Shown: positions 11,752 to 24,898, counted from the stretch's first letter. The stretch: 64,000 nt of DNA from Membranipora membranacea (GCA_914767715.1 OU612068.1:27590001-27654000); one strand, 5' to 3'. The notes: generated by a model not told the origin, from the letters alone. Numbers and translations are program-made.

Positions 11752-14700
11752 ATGGAGTCCACGTATTTTCATTGGGCTGACTATCTCATTTTTGCTCTGA
11801 TGCTGGGTTCGTCCGCTGCTATCGGGTTCTATTATGCGTGCACTGGGGGAAAACAGAAAACTACCAAAGAATATTATCTAGCTGATGGGCAGATGCACTG
11901 GTTCCCTGTAGCGTGTAGCCTCCTTGCTAGGTAAGAATTTTATTATTTTAAACGAACCTATACATGGTTGCTCTTTCACTGGAGAATCGTGGTCTATTCT
12001 ATAAAAAAAGCTTAATTACCCATGATTAAATTGCAAACATTTATGATTAGATGCAACATATTGATAATTCTTGCATTCCCCATCATGTCACAATTGACAC
12101 AATGTACGAGCACAGGTTCTGATGCCTTCTCATCCTACCTGATCATACACAATACTCATCACTGCAGTCCATCGACTACTGGGGTTTAGTTGGCCCGCAG
12201 TGTGCTCAGACCTGCCTGCAAACAGAGAGCAACCTGGCGCAGATATTGCAGCCTAGCCCCTAAGGTAACTAATAGTTTTCCGCCCATGCTTCAGGATGCG
12301 GCATGTGATATGACAACTTGATTTTAATCAACCGTTTTTAATCAACCACATTCAATATTACAGTTACGTATCCTCCACGACGTTGATCGGAGCCCCCGCA
12401 GAGATCTATTCCTATGGTACAATATTCATATATCAGGCTCTTGGCGTTTTCATAGGAACCATATTGGGGTTTTTCTTTTTATTACCTGTGTTTGAAGAGC
12501 AAGGTGCGCTAAGTATATTTCAGGTAAGGGCTATAGTCTATTAAGCTGTTTTCTTTATGATTTAGCATGGATGAATGGGTTTAAATAGAGTACATTAAAA
12601 GCCAAATGCAAACATTTTTAGGTGTATGCCCTCCCTGGTCATCAGCATCGTAAATATAAGATGTCTTCAGAGTAAATAATCTAAATCGTGCTCAATGCCA
12701 ATGTTCAGATGATTATCTGAGCTCGTCACCAAAAATATTATTTTTTTATCTACTATTATATAATTTTGGTCAATTTCATGATTACCATGCCACCAGTGTT
12801 GTTCTAGTAATATGCTACTCTAATATGTATCAAAGAAGTGTGCTGTTTAAATGATAGCAATGCTAATGCTGACGCTGGTTGCGCCATAATTGATGTTGAT
12901 GAACAGATGGGAATGACAAGGGGTAATATAGGAAGGAAAAACTGGATTAGCAAATCACTCGGTAGTAGGCAGTGTAGCAAACAAATGATTCCCAAAATAA
13001 TACCTTTTATCCTGCAAAGTGCATTATCCAAGTTAACCAGATTAAAAAAATAGCATTGCAAATACAGGATTAGAAGCTTGGCCTATTCATAAAAGCAGGC
13101 AGGGAGAGAGAGTATATCACAGCCAGTCCACTCGTCATACTGCAGCCATGTCAGTTGTATGACTTGTGAGTGAGAGTTGCAATTCTCTACGTGTTGTGCC
13201 TTGATAGCCTGGCCGATGTCAAGAAGATAATGATGCTGGGGTGCAGCTCAACTCAATGGTTTATAGAGAATCCTTTACATAGGTGCCGCATTTTGAGTCA
13301 GAATTCCATACGACATAATATATTTATTTTTCTTGCAGTATATAGAGATGAGATTCAACAAGCCGCTCAAGATGATAGCCTTCATCATTTATATTTTAAG
13401 TGTGGTGAGTTGAGGGTAAATGGTGATGCACGTTTCTGCCTTAATCGTTTATTGTTCAGACTTAAAAACCGTTTAATTGAACAAGTTTAGGCGAGCAACT
13501 GTCACCGGTTTTTGTTTTAAAAATAATACATATTTGCTGTGCCCAGAATATAGGGAATGCATATCACAAAGTCAACACTATCTTAATCATTTGCCAGGCA
13601 CAAATGAACATGGGATAACATGGTGAACTGGCGAGTCACCGGGAATATATTGGCCTCACTAGTCCCTATACAGATGCATTTCCATTTATTGACTTGGCGG
13701 GTTTTATCTTTTTAGTCAGTCCCGTTTCCATGTGAGCTGTCATCACATTAAATATGGCTCAATGTAGCCTGTCTTGACAAGACATGCTATGCTCTGTGTA
13801 ATTACCGTGATCTCATAAGTTTTTAGGATTTAATTTGGAGCATAGCAAATTGGTAAATTAAGTGTCATATAAAAAATGTTGGTCCATATTATTACTCCCC
13901 GCACAAGTAAATCCCTGTACATAGACTACCAAGTGTCTACAATTAATGCTGGATCTAAATTACACTCCATCTTTAAGTGAGCTCACCAGCGGTTTTTGTC
14001 GCGTTCCATCCTCAGCCACAAGCTTAAAATGGCTGCTTGATACTTGAAACTCCCGAAATTATTTAAAAACTTGGCTGTGTATCCCACATGCACATAAATA
14101 TGACATATATATGTTGGTTAGGGCCTATATGAAGTTATTTTTAAATAACTTAAAAACCTTAGATGATTTTGGAAATGTCACTGTAATTGAAAATTTGTTG
14201 GCAAGAGATGTTTCTGCTTGATGATGCTCATGACGTTCCATGAACGTCATTTGTGAGACACTTTTAGGATTCGATCACTATGAATCATATCATATGGACG
14301 ATTCTTGTCCTTCCCAGCTAAAATGTGTGCCTAAACTCCATGGGATCTTTTCAACCTGCAGCATCGTCATTTTTCTCAAGCAAATATTTCATGGCAAAGC
14401 AGTTAGTTGGCTGTGACTCCTTAAAAAGTTGGCAGAGTGAAACAGGATTTCAACTGTTCAGAATACAACCTCAATTATGAATATAATACATTATGTTATT
14501 TTTTATTTGTATTATATTCACTATAATATTTTTGATGTGTTTATTCCGTTGTGAATTATGTATTTTTCAGATGTTTTACGCTGCTCTAGTTATTTATGGA
14601 CCAGCTATTTCTATAGCGGCAGGTAAGGCAAAACTGTAAACAGCAACTTTCTTGATGATCAGAGGTTATGAAAAAAAGACAATAAAATTATCAAAGCACA

Positions 14701-17700
14701 TGCCGCGCGGGTCTTTTTCATGCAGCTTGAAGAGTACTTTTACAAAGTTCAAATATCATATCGGATGATATATCTGGAGCCCTTGTTTGACCTTAGAGTC
14801 AACAGATGAGATTACAACACAGAGTATGGATATCCTTACTCTGAGATTACAAGATGCGTTGGCTTGTTAGTTATCTGATATCTTAATTCACCTTAGAAAA
14901 CATCTTTTTTGTGTCAGTCATTGCCCTTATTTATAACTGTAATGCAGTTATTATTACAACATGGAGATGGCTAATCAGCTTGGTTCACATGCTTTTCTTC
15001 CTGTTTTTTTCAGTGACTGGAATGAATTTATGGTTAGCGGTTGTGTCTATATCTGCAGTATCTATACTGTATACCCTTCTGGTAAGATGATATTATTTAT
15101 ATGACATGTTGACAAGTGATGTGACCTGCCGTCAGATCCCAGTCATGACCTAGAGGTGGCAACTTTGTTATCTTGTTGAGACATGATGTCAATATCAATT
15201 TGATATTATCACACAGTCAGTATATCCTTATTCTGTGATGATATCACAGAGTAAGGATCCTTACTCTGTGATGATATGCAGCGTTGGTTTTTACATATGG
15301 TGTTCCATAAATCTAAGCATGAACACATATGGAGCTGTTGTAAAGGTAGCTGGATTTCGAATAGGCCTTAGCAAAACATTTCAAAATCTCCAACTGAAAT
15401 TTGCTTGAAAACAGACTGCCTTATTCTTCTCCTAGCCTGGTGGCACTTTCTTTGAGTAGGAGTAGGAGGTGGCTCAGTTGGTTAGAGCACCGGACTTCAA
15501 CACGCAAGTGTTGAAGGTCGTGGGTTTGAATCCCACTGCAGTCCATCTTCTACTGGGGATTGGTTGGTCCCCCAGGTGTGCTCCGACCTGCCTGCAAACA
15601 GAGAGCAAATTGGCGCAGATATTGCGGCATTGCCAATAAGGCAATAAAATTTCGCCGCATGCCTCGGGATGGGCTAGTGATAAGACATCGGATTTTAATC
15701 AACCTTTAATCAACCGACTAGATTTGTATAATACAGGTGTAATTAATAGAGCTTTGCTCAATACTGTGCAATTAGCCTGAGAGGTCAAGACTCTATGGAG
15801 GAACATAATACAAATTGTTGCTTCCTTGTCACATGTTTGTAATGCCTAAATTTTTTCATTTCTTTTTGCATAACCTGCCAAAAATCATGGAAATACCAGG
15901 AGTCATTCTAACGCTATAGTGGGGTCTTTTTTATAGGGAGGACTGAAAGCAGTGCTATGGACTGATGCCGTACAGCTTTGTATCATGATACTTGGTGTGC
16001 TTATAGTAGTTATCTATGGTAGTATAGCTGACGGCGGATTCTCCAAAATCTGGGAGGTTAACAGACTCAGCGGCAGACTCGATATCTTAGAGTAAGTATA
16101 GTATTATAGGCACGCAAAGAGGCACGTGATCGTTGATCATCGTTAAACAGGCACGTGGTTATATCCTGTCACTCAAACCACACAAATATTACCATGATAT
16201 GATAATATGATTAACAGGTTTCAATATTGAAAGTTTTGGAAATGTATTAGATAAGGTATTATGCAAAAGTTTAACCTCAGCAAATTTCATAACTTATTAG
16301 CAATTTTGTTCCTGTAAGGGATGATTAGCTGCGTTACTTTTAAAAATATGTTCCAAAATTATTAATTTTAATTTGTAGTCAAAACCTTGATTCCACCTGA
16401 AAAATATCAATCTTATAGCTCAGAGAGTTGTCATGTGTTTCATAACACTGCGATATGGGATTATTAAAAGCCAATGATTGATGTGACTTTCATCAACACA
16501 GTGTCATAAAATACTGGCTATTCGATGACAGGTGAGAAAATGATGTTCAAATTCATTTTCACTCGAGAATTCAAATTCATTTTAGACCACACCTGCAGCA
16601 CCCTAAGGCATAAATTAATTTCTCATGATGATGATAGTAATATTTGTATAATGACGTACTGAGGATGACATTGCATGTTTGGCTAGGTGACGTCACAGAG
16701 TATCCTTACTCAGTGGTGACATCCTGGTAGGAAATGCTGTATCATCTCCACCATGTGGCTAATTTTTCCACTCCATTTTAACCTCCTGACCGCATAATAT
16801 AGAGTTTAATTGAGGTAACAATAGCGCCTGTGAGGAGTTTAACAATTGTTCCAAGATATTTATACCCAATAGCAAATGTCATCCACTTATATCACATTCT
16901 ATTTACATTTTAATTTTTTAGTGCAGAGAAATCGTTCAGTTTTGATCCGAGGATGCGCCATACCATATGGGGCGTACTGATAAACATCTCTTTCATATTC
17001 ACTTCTACATATGGGGCATCTCAGATTTCAGTACAGAGGTACCTGGCACTGGGAACTAAGAGGGATAGGCTAATGTGAGTTACTTTTATTTCCTAATATT
17101 GTTGTTATTATTTTCATTATCGTAAGTGTTATTATTTAAGCTCTCGTGTTTTGATAATTTTGTGTATGTATCTGAACCGTAGCCAAAAATGCCTCCCGCT
17201 GTGAAGTCATTGTTGCTAACGATTCATATACGCCTCCTCCGCCACACATCGAATCAACACGGTTACTCAAAGCAAATGAAGAAACACCAACCAATGCGAA
17301 CGGAACTTGACCTAAATGCTAATCCCATATGTCCATCACCCCTAAAATCTACGTGACATTGACATTTATGGAAACATAGCTTACTTTGCAGTCATTTCTT
17401 ACCTTGACCTGATAGGAATTCCATTCTTCCTGGTTGGTAAATGGCGAGTGACGGGCTGAATGCATTTATAGCTTTCAGACAAAACGCTTAATTTGTAGAG
17501 CGTACATGTTTACCTTTTTTGCAGAGCGTACATGTTTACAGCAGTTGGATTAGCAGTTCTCACCATCCTCAGCTGTTTCATCGGACTGCTGGCGTTCTCT
17601 CACTTCAGGCACTGTGACCCGTTAAGTAATGGAGAGATTTTCTCTAGAGATCAGGTTAGCCTGAGAGTCAAATATTTACCTGTGAAAGGAATCAGATATG

Positions 17701-20700
17701 TAGTATTTCAGTATGTATCCAATTAGTTCTAGATTTTGAATTGCAAAATTTTCCAGCCGTAAAATCGTAAATCGTTAATCCGTAGAGGAATGAATTTTAT
17801 AAGGTAGAGTTTGATTTAGCTAGTTTTGCGGTGACTTAATGTTAGCTGGCATCATATTTTGGTTAATTCATGCTGGTGCGAAGCACGAACTCTTCCACAT
17901 ATAAATACTGTACTCCTCTAGGGTACATGGTCTTGCAGGTTACAAAATTCAATGTTTCATGTTGGTATGGTTTATACAAAAGGCCAAAAAGGTTTCATGC
18001 GGAAAGATGTACAGATCTATGTTGATGGAAAAAGTAATCATTGATAGAAAGTAGAATGTATTATTGCCAACTGTATCTCCCTCTTGTCAGGTTTATCCCC
18101 TGTATGTGATGAGATTATTGGGTCATCTTCCGGGACTGCCAGGACTCATACTATCCTCCATATTCAGTGGCTCACTCAGGTAAGTGATGTCACAATATGA
18201 TACATTGTACATGATTATTATATATGATATATGACATATGCATATGATATATGATATATGACATATGACAATACATATGACATATGACATATGATATATG
18301 ATATATCAACTGTAAGGATGGTATTTGGCATTCTAAAAAACAAATTGACCATTTCCTATTGGTCAGAACACAGAACCGTTTTATCTACAATATAGTACAG
18401 TTGTTGTGTTTGAATTCTACCTGAATTCACTCTGTGTGGTATTGGAACCATACCAGAATATAGAACTGTTCCTTTGCTTCTAAATTAATAATGATATATC
18501 TGTGTCAGAGCCCAGAAGACATTTTTGAATAAAAAGACCCAACCGCTTGTATCAGATAGAAACAAGAATATTGAGCTAATGAGTAAAAATGGTTTTAAGA
18601 TTTTATTGGAATTGGCTACACCATTTAAATATCTACAGGCTACATAATTAAAATATCTTGGTCTTGAGCGTTTCACTAGAACTACCGGAAGATTTTATAG
18701 ATTTTTTTATTTAACACCAAAAATTCATGGATGGCACCATTTTACTATATATTTGGCGGAAGCTGGTTAAAAAAGATTGCAATAATATTCATTATACAGA
18801 TTACTTGTGATATATGTGTTTGCTGCTTGTTTATGGTGATTGTTGTTTTATATTTTCAGCACTGTTAGTTCAATATATAGTTCTTCAGCTATGTTGATTC
18901 TCCAAGAGTTCATAAGACCATTTAAGCCGAATCTTAGTGAGAATGTGGCCACTATTGTATCGAAAATTCTCGTCCTTGTATTCGGAGCCTTGTCCATAGT
19001 ACTTGTCCTCTTCACAAGATACTTTGGAGCTGGACTCATGTCGGTGAGTAGCCTGAGTACCCAAACTGTTTTGGTCTAGAGGGTCGTAGTGTCTTCGTCC
19101 ACTAACAACCAATAGATTTTGAAGTGTGATGTTTGTGTAATGTAGTTTAGACCTACCTTTGACAACAACACTGGTATGTAAACTGCAATGACATGCAACA
19201 CATAGACTGTACCCTACCCTTCATCTTAGTACCTGCAATTAGCTGATTTGGCTAGGTGATAGACCCATAGGTTATTATTAGTCTGACCCACCCAGACTTT
19301 TGCTCCCACATCCGATGGGCAGAGCATTTAATGTTCTCACATAAAATAGTCAATTAATCACACATTATTTTGTGATTATGGGTCTTTATCTCATTGATAT
19401 TGAATATGTACCATTTTAAAACAAAATGTAATTGGCTGGGAAAGAAAAGAATTCAATGATACTGTTTTATAAAAGTGATACTTAATTTATATCCGATTAT
19501 TTACTTTTTATATATTATCTTCATGGTTGCGTTTTGTAGATGGTGCTGGCTATCAGTGGCATATTTGGTGGGCCAACAACAGCACTATTCTTATCTGGAG
19601 TATTTCTACCTGTTGTAAACTGGAAGGGTGCTCTAATAGGATTCTTATCTGGATCAGGTCAGTAGGTCACCTTGATACTCAGAGTGCCACAAAACTTGAA
19701 ATCAACTAGTAGCCTGAGCCCCCAGACTCTTCCCCCCCTCCCGACTGTGATTGTGTCTAACAATTGTTCTTTCTTTGAACTGAGTATTGGATCAGAGTAG
19801 ATTTATTAACATCTATCAATCACCAGGTGTTACAGAAACAAGGGAGCATGATACTTCCATAAACACAAAAAAACCGAAGCCTAAAATTTGGTACATGTGT
19901 AATTCAAATCTCAGAAATAATGGGGCCAAGATAGTTTGCATCTTTTTACACCTTTCAGAGTGTCTCTTGTCCTTTGCGTGAATAAAGGTAATCATGATCA
20001 ATATTTTAATGGGATGTCATGATGCCTTTGACAAAACAGACCAGACACTTTATTAGAAAAATAGCCACAACCGCCTTAATTATGAATTTTGTCTATGCGA
20101 AGGTTTTTATTTTAGCTTACGGAGGTTTCATAGGCCTAGGTGCATTGATTAACAGACCATTTGTGTACCAGTACCCAGTCTCTACTGCCGGCTGTAATAT
20201 TACGGATCCAGCTATGCTCAGTAATCTTACATCTCCTCTGTACGACCCGTCTACGTGGGATCCACAATCACATTACAGGTATGGCTTGTAAATCTTGTAT
20301 CTAGATCGATTTTTGTTAATACGGAGTGTGAAAATAACAGGTTAATTATAACAGGTGTGATCAAGGAGTCTTTAACTCCTTCGTGTGACGGAACGACAAA
20401 CATGCAAATGTAAAAATGACTCAATGGTAGCTAGGTTTCTGTTAGGGCAAGTTTGATCCATTTGCCAGCGTTAGAGATTTCCCTTACTGACACGCTGAAC
20501 CGTTTTTGCTTTCGGCGTGTCAAGATAGTGGGGGGCAACTCCTACGCTGGAAAAATGGAGCAAACATGATCCACGTTTCTGGTTTCTAGTTGGTGTTTTT
20601 GTATTGTGATAGACTTGTATTAGTGTGTGTCAGTAAATCCTTGTAGTCTATGGTAATGACCGTTTTGTTTTAGGTCAGGTATAGACTCCCTTTTTGATCT

Positions 20701-21729
20701 CTCCTATGTATGGAACGGAGTCGGAGGAGGTGCAGTTACTGTCATTGTCGCCATTATATTCAGCATCATATTATGTGAGTATGGTTCTGAGAACTTGTGT
20801 TCTTAGGGTGTTATCTACTGCTAAATTAAGAGGGTATTGCACATGACAGAAGAATTGATGCTGATTCATTTTTACACGCATATTCCATTAGTGAGTCATT
20901 AAATTCTCATAAAAACTCATAGCACGCGTCAAAATAATGGCAATGTTGATAGATGATGATAGATATATGACTCCTCATGGCACGGTGTGGCATGCCAAGG
21001 TTGAGGTGGTGGCATTTTCCAAAGTGTCATGTCATATCATATATTTAACTCTTTCTTTTAGAGACTAAAATTGAAATTTGCTTGGAATGAAAATTAATGG
21101 AAAATATATGAGTGACATCTCATGACTTTCCGTTTGCAGGTGGTGACTTTCCAAAAGTTTCATGTTGTTACAAATTTTCCTCGCCATTCAAATTCATCTT
21201 AAATCTAATCATTTAAACATCTAATTCATAATCTTTATTTAAAGCCAAGGAGGACGACCCACTTGTTGAGCAAAATCAACTGTCGCCTTACCTGGAGAAA
21301 GCCTGCTGTATAATGCCTTCGTCATGGAGAGCCAGAATAAAAAAATCAGATCTGACCAACAGTGCGGTCAACTTGGAAGACAAGGTAAGCTGCGTTGAGC
21401 TCCGGTATTCCTTGTGTTGTGTGCATCTATCAATTAGATCAGAAACTTTTGTTTTGTCGACCCTGAGTGTCCCAGCTATTGGGCTGGCTGAGGCCTCCCC
21501 TCTAAAAGATCAACAAAAAGCAACCTCATGCAGCCAATTGTAATATTCTTCAGTTTAAATATATCGAATATGTGAGGCAATCTCTTGAGGTTGATCTTAT
21601 AATACCGAGGTACTATATGACTGTACTGAGTTCTATCATTATTTTTAGGAAAAAGAGACCGGTGTGGATAACTCCGCCTTGTCTGGATCTGATAGTGGTT
21701 TGAGTAATGCCAGCACCACAAAGATTTAA
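11752..21729 (+). CDS. SLC5 family sodium-coupled transporter (SMCT/SMVT-like)
   Basis: Fifteen exons: 11752-11930, 12364-12523, 13339-13404, 14571-14622, 15014-15081, 15937-16091, 16922-17074, 17525-17654, 18091-18179, 18860-19043, 19540-19657, 20065-20278, 20674-20774, 21245-21384, 21649-21729. All phases agree and give 1890 nt (629 aa), close to the 610-635 aa of human SLC5A8 and SLC5A6. The N-terminus has the family's first membrane segment (WADYLIFALMLGSSAAIGFY). Exon 3 matches the 'YLELRFNK' block, exon 6 the 'GGLKAVLWTDAVQ' block, and exons 9-10 the sodium-site 'GSLSTVSS' segment near residue 350. Two N-glycosylation sites (NIT, NLT) lie in the loop of exon 12. It should move Na+ together with a small organic anion across the plasma membrane; the substrate cannot be read. 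The C-terminus TTKI fits a class I PDZ ligand. The acceptor at 20063-20064 has a poor pyrimidine tract and is the least certain junction. Confidence 0.93.
12160..12347 (+). mobile_element. SINE, 5'-truncated copy 1
   Basis: It matches the body and tail of the tRNA-derived SINE at 15465-15715 (CACTGCAGTCCA, GACCTGCCTGCAAACAGAGA, TTTTAATCAACC repeated) but lacks the tRNA head. It ends 16 bp before exon 2 of the SLC5A gene. Confidence 0.85.
14818..14848. repeat. dispersed palindrome (CACAGAGTAAGGAT type), copy 1
   Basis: CACAGAGTATGGATATCC followed by TTACTCTGAG is a near-perfect inverted repeat. It lies in intron 4 of the SLC5A gene. Confidence 0.65.
15202..15276. repeat. dispersed palindrome, copy 2 (two palindromes in tandem)
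   Basis: An imperfect copy (ACACAGTCAGTATATCC then TTATTCTGTG) is followed directly by a perfect one (CACAGAGTAAGGATCC then TTACTCTGTG), separated by ATGATAT. It lies in intron 5 of the SLC5A gene. Confidence 0.75.
15465..15715 (+). mobile_element. tRNA-derived SINE, full-length copy 2
   Basis: It begins GGAGGTGGCTCAGTTGG (A box) and has a B box GGTTTGAATCC at 15523-15533. It continues through a tRNA-unrelated body and ends in two TTTAATCAACC units. The A/B boxes would be the internal RNA polymerase III promoter. A 9-bp perfect stem (CTTCAACAC/GTGTTGAAG) closed by GCAA replaces the normal anticodon arm, so this is not a working tRNA. It lies in intron 5 of the SLC5A gene. Confidence 0.92.
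16693..16723. repeat. dispersed palindrome, copy 3 (degraded)
   Basis: CACAGAGTATCCTTACTCAG is a shortened relative of the copies at 14818 and 15202. It lies in intron 6 of the SLC5A gene. Confidence 0.5.
18190..18305. repeat. minisatellite of ATGACATATGATAT-like words
   Basis: Irregular tandem repetition of ATATGACATATG and ATATGATAT words just after the exon 9 donor of the SLC5A gene. Non-coding. Confidence 0.75.
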
Positions 21730-21854
21730 TCAGCAATACTGGACAATTTTTATTGAACAATCTTTGCATTTTTTTTATAATATATTTTCATGGAAGGATG
21801 ATCCACGGACCTAGGGACAACATACTCATTCCTTGGTGAACACTATTTTTTTTG

Positions 21855-21860
21855 AATAAA
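21855..21860 (+). promoter_or_regulatory. poly(A) signal of the SLC5A gene
   Basis: AATAAA lies 126 bp after the stop codon at 21727-21729. It is the first canonical signal after the stop. Confidence 0.6.
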
Positions 21861-23417
21861 AATATGATATTTGATTCTGCTGCATTAAAGGAGGGGTCAA
21901 GTCTATTCCAAAATCGAGCCAAAGAGTTCAATTAAAACAAAATATGAATCCGATTATATTATCTGTGTTACTCAAAATTGTCATTTGAACCTGTGTATCA
22001 TAATTATGAACTTTTATATCTGTTGCTAGTCTATGTGCTGACGGCTGCAATGTGAGTTAGTGACATTACATTATATATGTGTTAGACTAATCTGTTGCAT
22101 TTGTTCCTTCTTTATTTTTAATCCTCTTTTCCGTTCTAATATTCTATTTTTTTCTCCCATCCTGTATTACTGTGTATGATTAGGACTACCAGTAAATTGG
22201 CTTGTTGACCAAACTCCCTCAATGTCATTTTATCGTGGAAATCCAATGTAGATGGTGAAAAATATGAACTTTCATGTTGCCCGCATAAAGAGCGCAACAC
22301 GTAACAGAAGCAGAACAAAATATTTGATATTTAATTACCATGAAATCTGCTACTTTCAATAAACATAAAAACTTTAATTATTTGTTATCGTACCACTAAA
22401 ATCACAGCAGTCTTAGGAGTCTCAAGACTTTTGCGGGTTTTGCAAGACCAATCTCAGAATATAACAATGTCAGATTACCGAGATCGTTGCAAGACAGATA
22501 TCATAGTGAATATAATTGTGAACAATAGGGCTGGATTTTGGCTGTATATGTTATAATTGCGCTAAGAATTTGGTTCTCAAATTAAATTTTGTAGATTCTG
22601 CAATCGATTGTGAACCACAATCTTATAAGCTGAAAGATCATTTCACAATCCCCATAAGAAAAATCTTCTTATGTTTCTTACGAGAGCTTGAGCAGGAATA
22701 GTTGACACATAACATAGTGCCAATTGTAAGCAATTACTTGTTGATCTCTCAGAACTGAATTGAAATTGATCAGTTATTCAACACAGTTGCAGACTGCAGG
22801 CCAACGATAACCACGGGTCAATTTTTTTTTCTACAATTAAGTGCCTCAATGCAATGATAAGTGTAGTGTAACTTCTGTATTTATTATATTATGGTCGTCG
22901 GTTTATGATGTAAACCACCAAGTAGGCCCAGTTCCAAAGAGAAAACATCATTTTGAGTTGTCCATCAGCGTAGTTAATCCATATAGTTAAATTTTCAAGT
23001 GTGCTTTCTAATGAGTGGTCCAATAAAATGTTGAATCAATATTATTATTGCTGTAGAGAGTTCCCGTAATTGTGTGGTTGTCCTCTCAAGCACGCAGAAA
23101 AGACAACTCCCAGTTTTATACTATTTCCTGCTGATCGAACTCCAGTTGTTGATTTCTAAAAGGGTATCTTATTTCAAGTGATATGTCTCAAAGAAGGAAA
23201 ATAATAATATGATTGCTCGCTAACGCTTATAGGTGCCTGAGCTAATTATTATAAAGGATAGCCATAGTCTACTCATGGACAATTATGATTTTTGTTACAA
23301 AGGCTGGTAAATGAGGCACTAATGTTCATAATTAAAAATTTTCATCTTAAATTTCAAAATCCGGCTGATGAGCTTTTTTTATGAATATGATAAACAACCA
23401 CATGAACTATTGCATGA
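21861..23417. other. intergenic region between the SLC5A gene and repeat-protein gene A
   Basis: AT-rich sequence with short random frames only. I see no gene, RNA gene or repeat family member. The two flanking genes converge here. Confidence 0.6.
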
Positions 23418-23423
23418 TTTATT
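23418..23423 (-). promoter_or_regulatory. poly(A) signal of repeat-protein gene A
   Basis: On the minus strand this reads AATAAATCATGCAATAG, the same context as at 30009 (gene B) and 34175 (gene C). The conservation across three paralogs supports its use. Confidence 0.65.
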
Positions 23424-23631
23424 ACTTTAAACTTATATATAGAAAACAAACATAACAGTCCAGATGAAGCAACAATAATAATTTATCTGAGTTGATAAAA
23501 GTAGTATTAACAGCAATACTAAACCACAAACACCGCTGTCAGTTAGACATGCAAAATGTAGTGAGTTGAAATTTATTTATGATCATGTTTACTGGTAGCC
23601 AGAGAGTGTTGAGACTTCTTCATGATAATGA

Positions 23632-24898
23632 TTAGTGGTAGCCAAATCCGTGTGGTAGTCCACTTTTGTTTCCATTTCCATTTCCATTACCGTTGTTTCC
23701 ACTGCCACGGTTTCCGCTTCCGTTGTTGTTTCCGTTGTTTCCAACTCCGTAGTTGTGGTTTCCATTTTTGTTACCACTGTCACCGGATCCGTAGTTGTAG
23801 TTTCCATTTGTGTTACCATTATCTCCTGATCCGTGGTTGGAGTTGCCATTGTAGTTTCCATTGTCACCAGATCCATGGTTGTGGTTACCGCCGTAATTTC
23901 CGTTATCTCCAGATCCCTGGTTGTAGTTTCCACTTTGGTTTCCGTTATCTCCTGATCCCTTATTGTTGTTTCCACTTTGGTTTCCGTTGTCTCCGGATCC
24001 CTTGTTCTCGTTTCCGTTGGCATTTCCATTGTCTCCCTTTCCGTGGTTGTTGTTTCCGTTCTTATTTCCATCGTTTCCGGATCCGTAGTTGTCATTTCCA
24101 TTCTTGTTTCCATTGTCGCCATATCCGTAGTTCTTGTTTCCGTTGTAGTTGCCATCATCACCAGATCCGTGGTTGCGGTTTCCGTTGTAGTTTCCGTTGT
24201 CTCCGTATCCTACGTTGAGGTTTCCGTTGGCATTTCCATTGTCTCCATCACCGTTGTTCTTGTTACCATTTGCATTTCCATTGTCTCCATAGCCTTGGTT
24301 CTTGTTACCACTGTCGTTACCATTGTCACCATAGCCTTCATTATAATTGCCATTATCATTTCCATTGTCAGGGGTGTCCTTGCCATATCCCTCACTGTGT
24401 TGGTATCCGTACCCCTCATTGTGTGGGTATCCGTCTCTGTGTAGGTGATCTTGTCCATATCCACCATCGTGTGGGTGTCCGTGTCCATATCCGTCATTGC
24501 GTCCGTATCCATATCCGTCATTGCGTCCGTATCCGTACCCATATCCTTCATTGTGTGATTGATATCCGTACACAGGGTAATCTCCATATGTGCTTTGCTT
24601 TCCATGTCCATAAGAATCATATGCTGTCAAGTATAATACAATTGTTCATGTCATAATGAGTTTAACGAACAAAGATAAGACAAGAGTCTTCCCCTCCCCC
24701 CAACATATTTCTCAGTTTTTATGAAGATTTTGCACAGTAAAGAGTTCCATATCATAGGTTTGTTTAGTTCCCTGACCTAAAGTGGTAGCTTTATACCCAG
24801 CAATATTTTTAATCAAAACTGTATGACTATGATGACTTACAAACTGGTGATGCGAGAGCAACCACTGCAAGGCAGGCAAGAGCAATGAGGACCTTCAT
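23632..24898 (-). CDS. secreted Asn/Gly-rich 14-residue-repeat protein A
   Basis: Coding exons 24841-24898 (58 nt) and 23632-24623 (992 nt) are joined in phase 1, giving 349 aa. Exon 1 encodes a signal peptide (MKVLIALACLAVVALASPV) that ends at the splice site. The mature protein starts with about 100 residues rich in His, Gly and Tyr (HNEGYGYGYG, GRNDGYG, GYGHGHPH). It then has 16 complete units of consensus D-N-G-N-x-N-G-N-x-N-x-G-x-G plus a partial unit, and ends SGLPHGFGYH. There is no cysteine in the repeat region. A non-coding first exon ending at 25310 and a TATA box at 25381-25392 lie upstream on the minus strand. The protein is exported and probably structural or matrix-forming; this is inference from composition, and no known family is matched with certainty. 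The repeats leave several other frames open on both strands. Confidence 0.9.

Noticed and set aside
15465-15540. tRNA gene
   Set aside because: A and B boxes are present, but the anticodon arm is replaced by a 9-bp hairpin and the sequence continues into a repeated SINE body found at two other places.
23632-24623. CRISPR-like or satellite array with 42-bp period
   Set aside because: The period equals 14 codons of one open frame that follows a signal-peptide exon. There are no spacers, and this is an animal genome.
23622-24656. Cys/His-rich and Val/Ser-rich ORFs opposite or beside genes A-D
   Set aside because: Shadow frames of the coding repeats; no start context, promoter or splice sites of their own.
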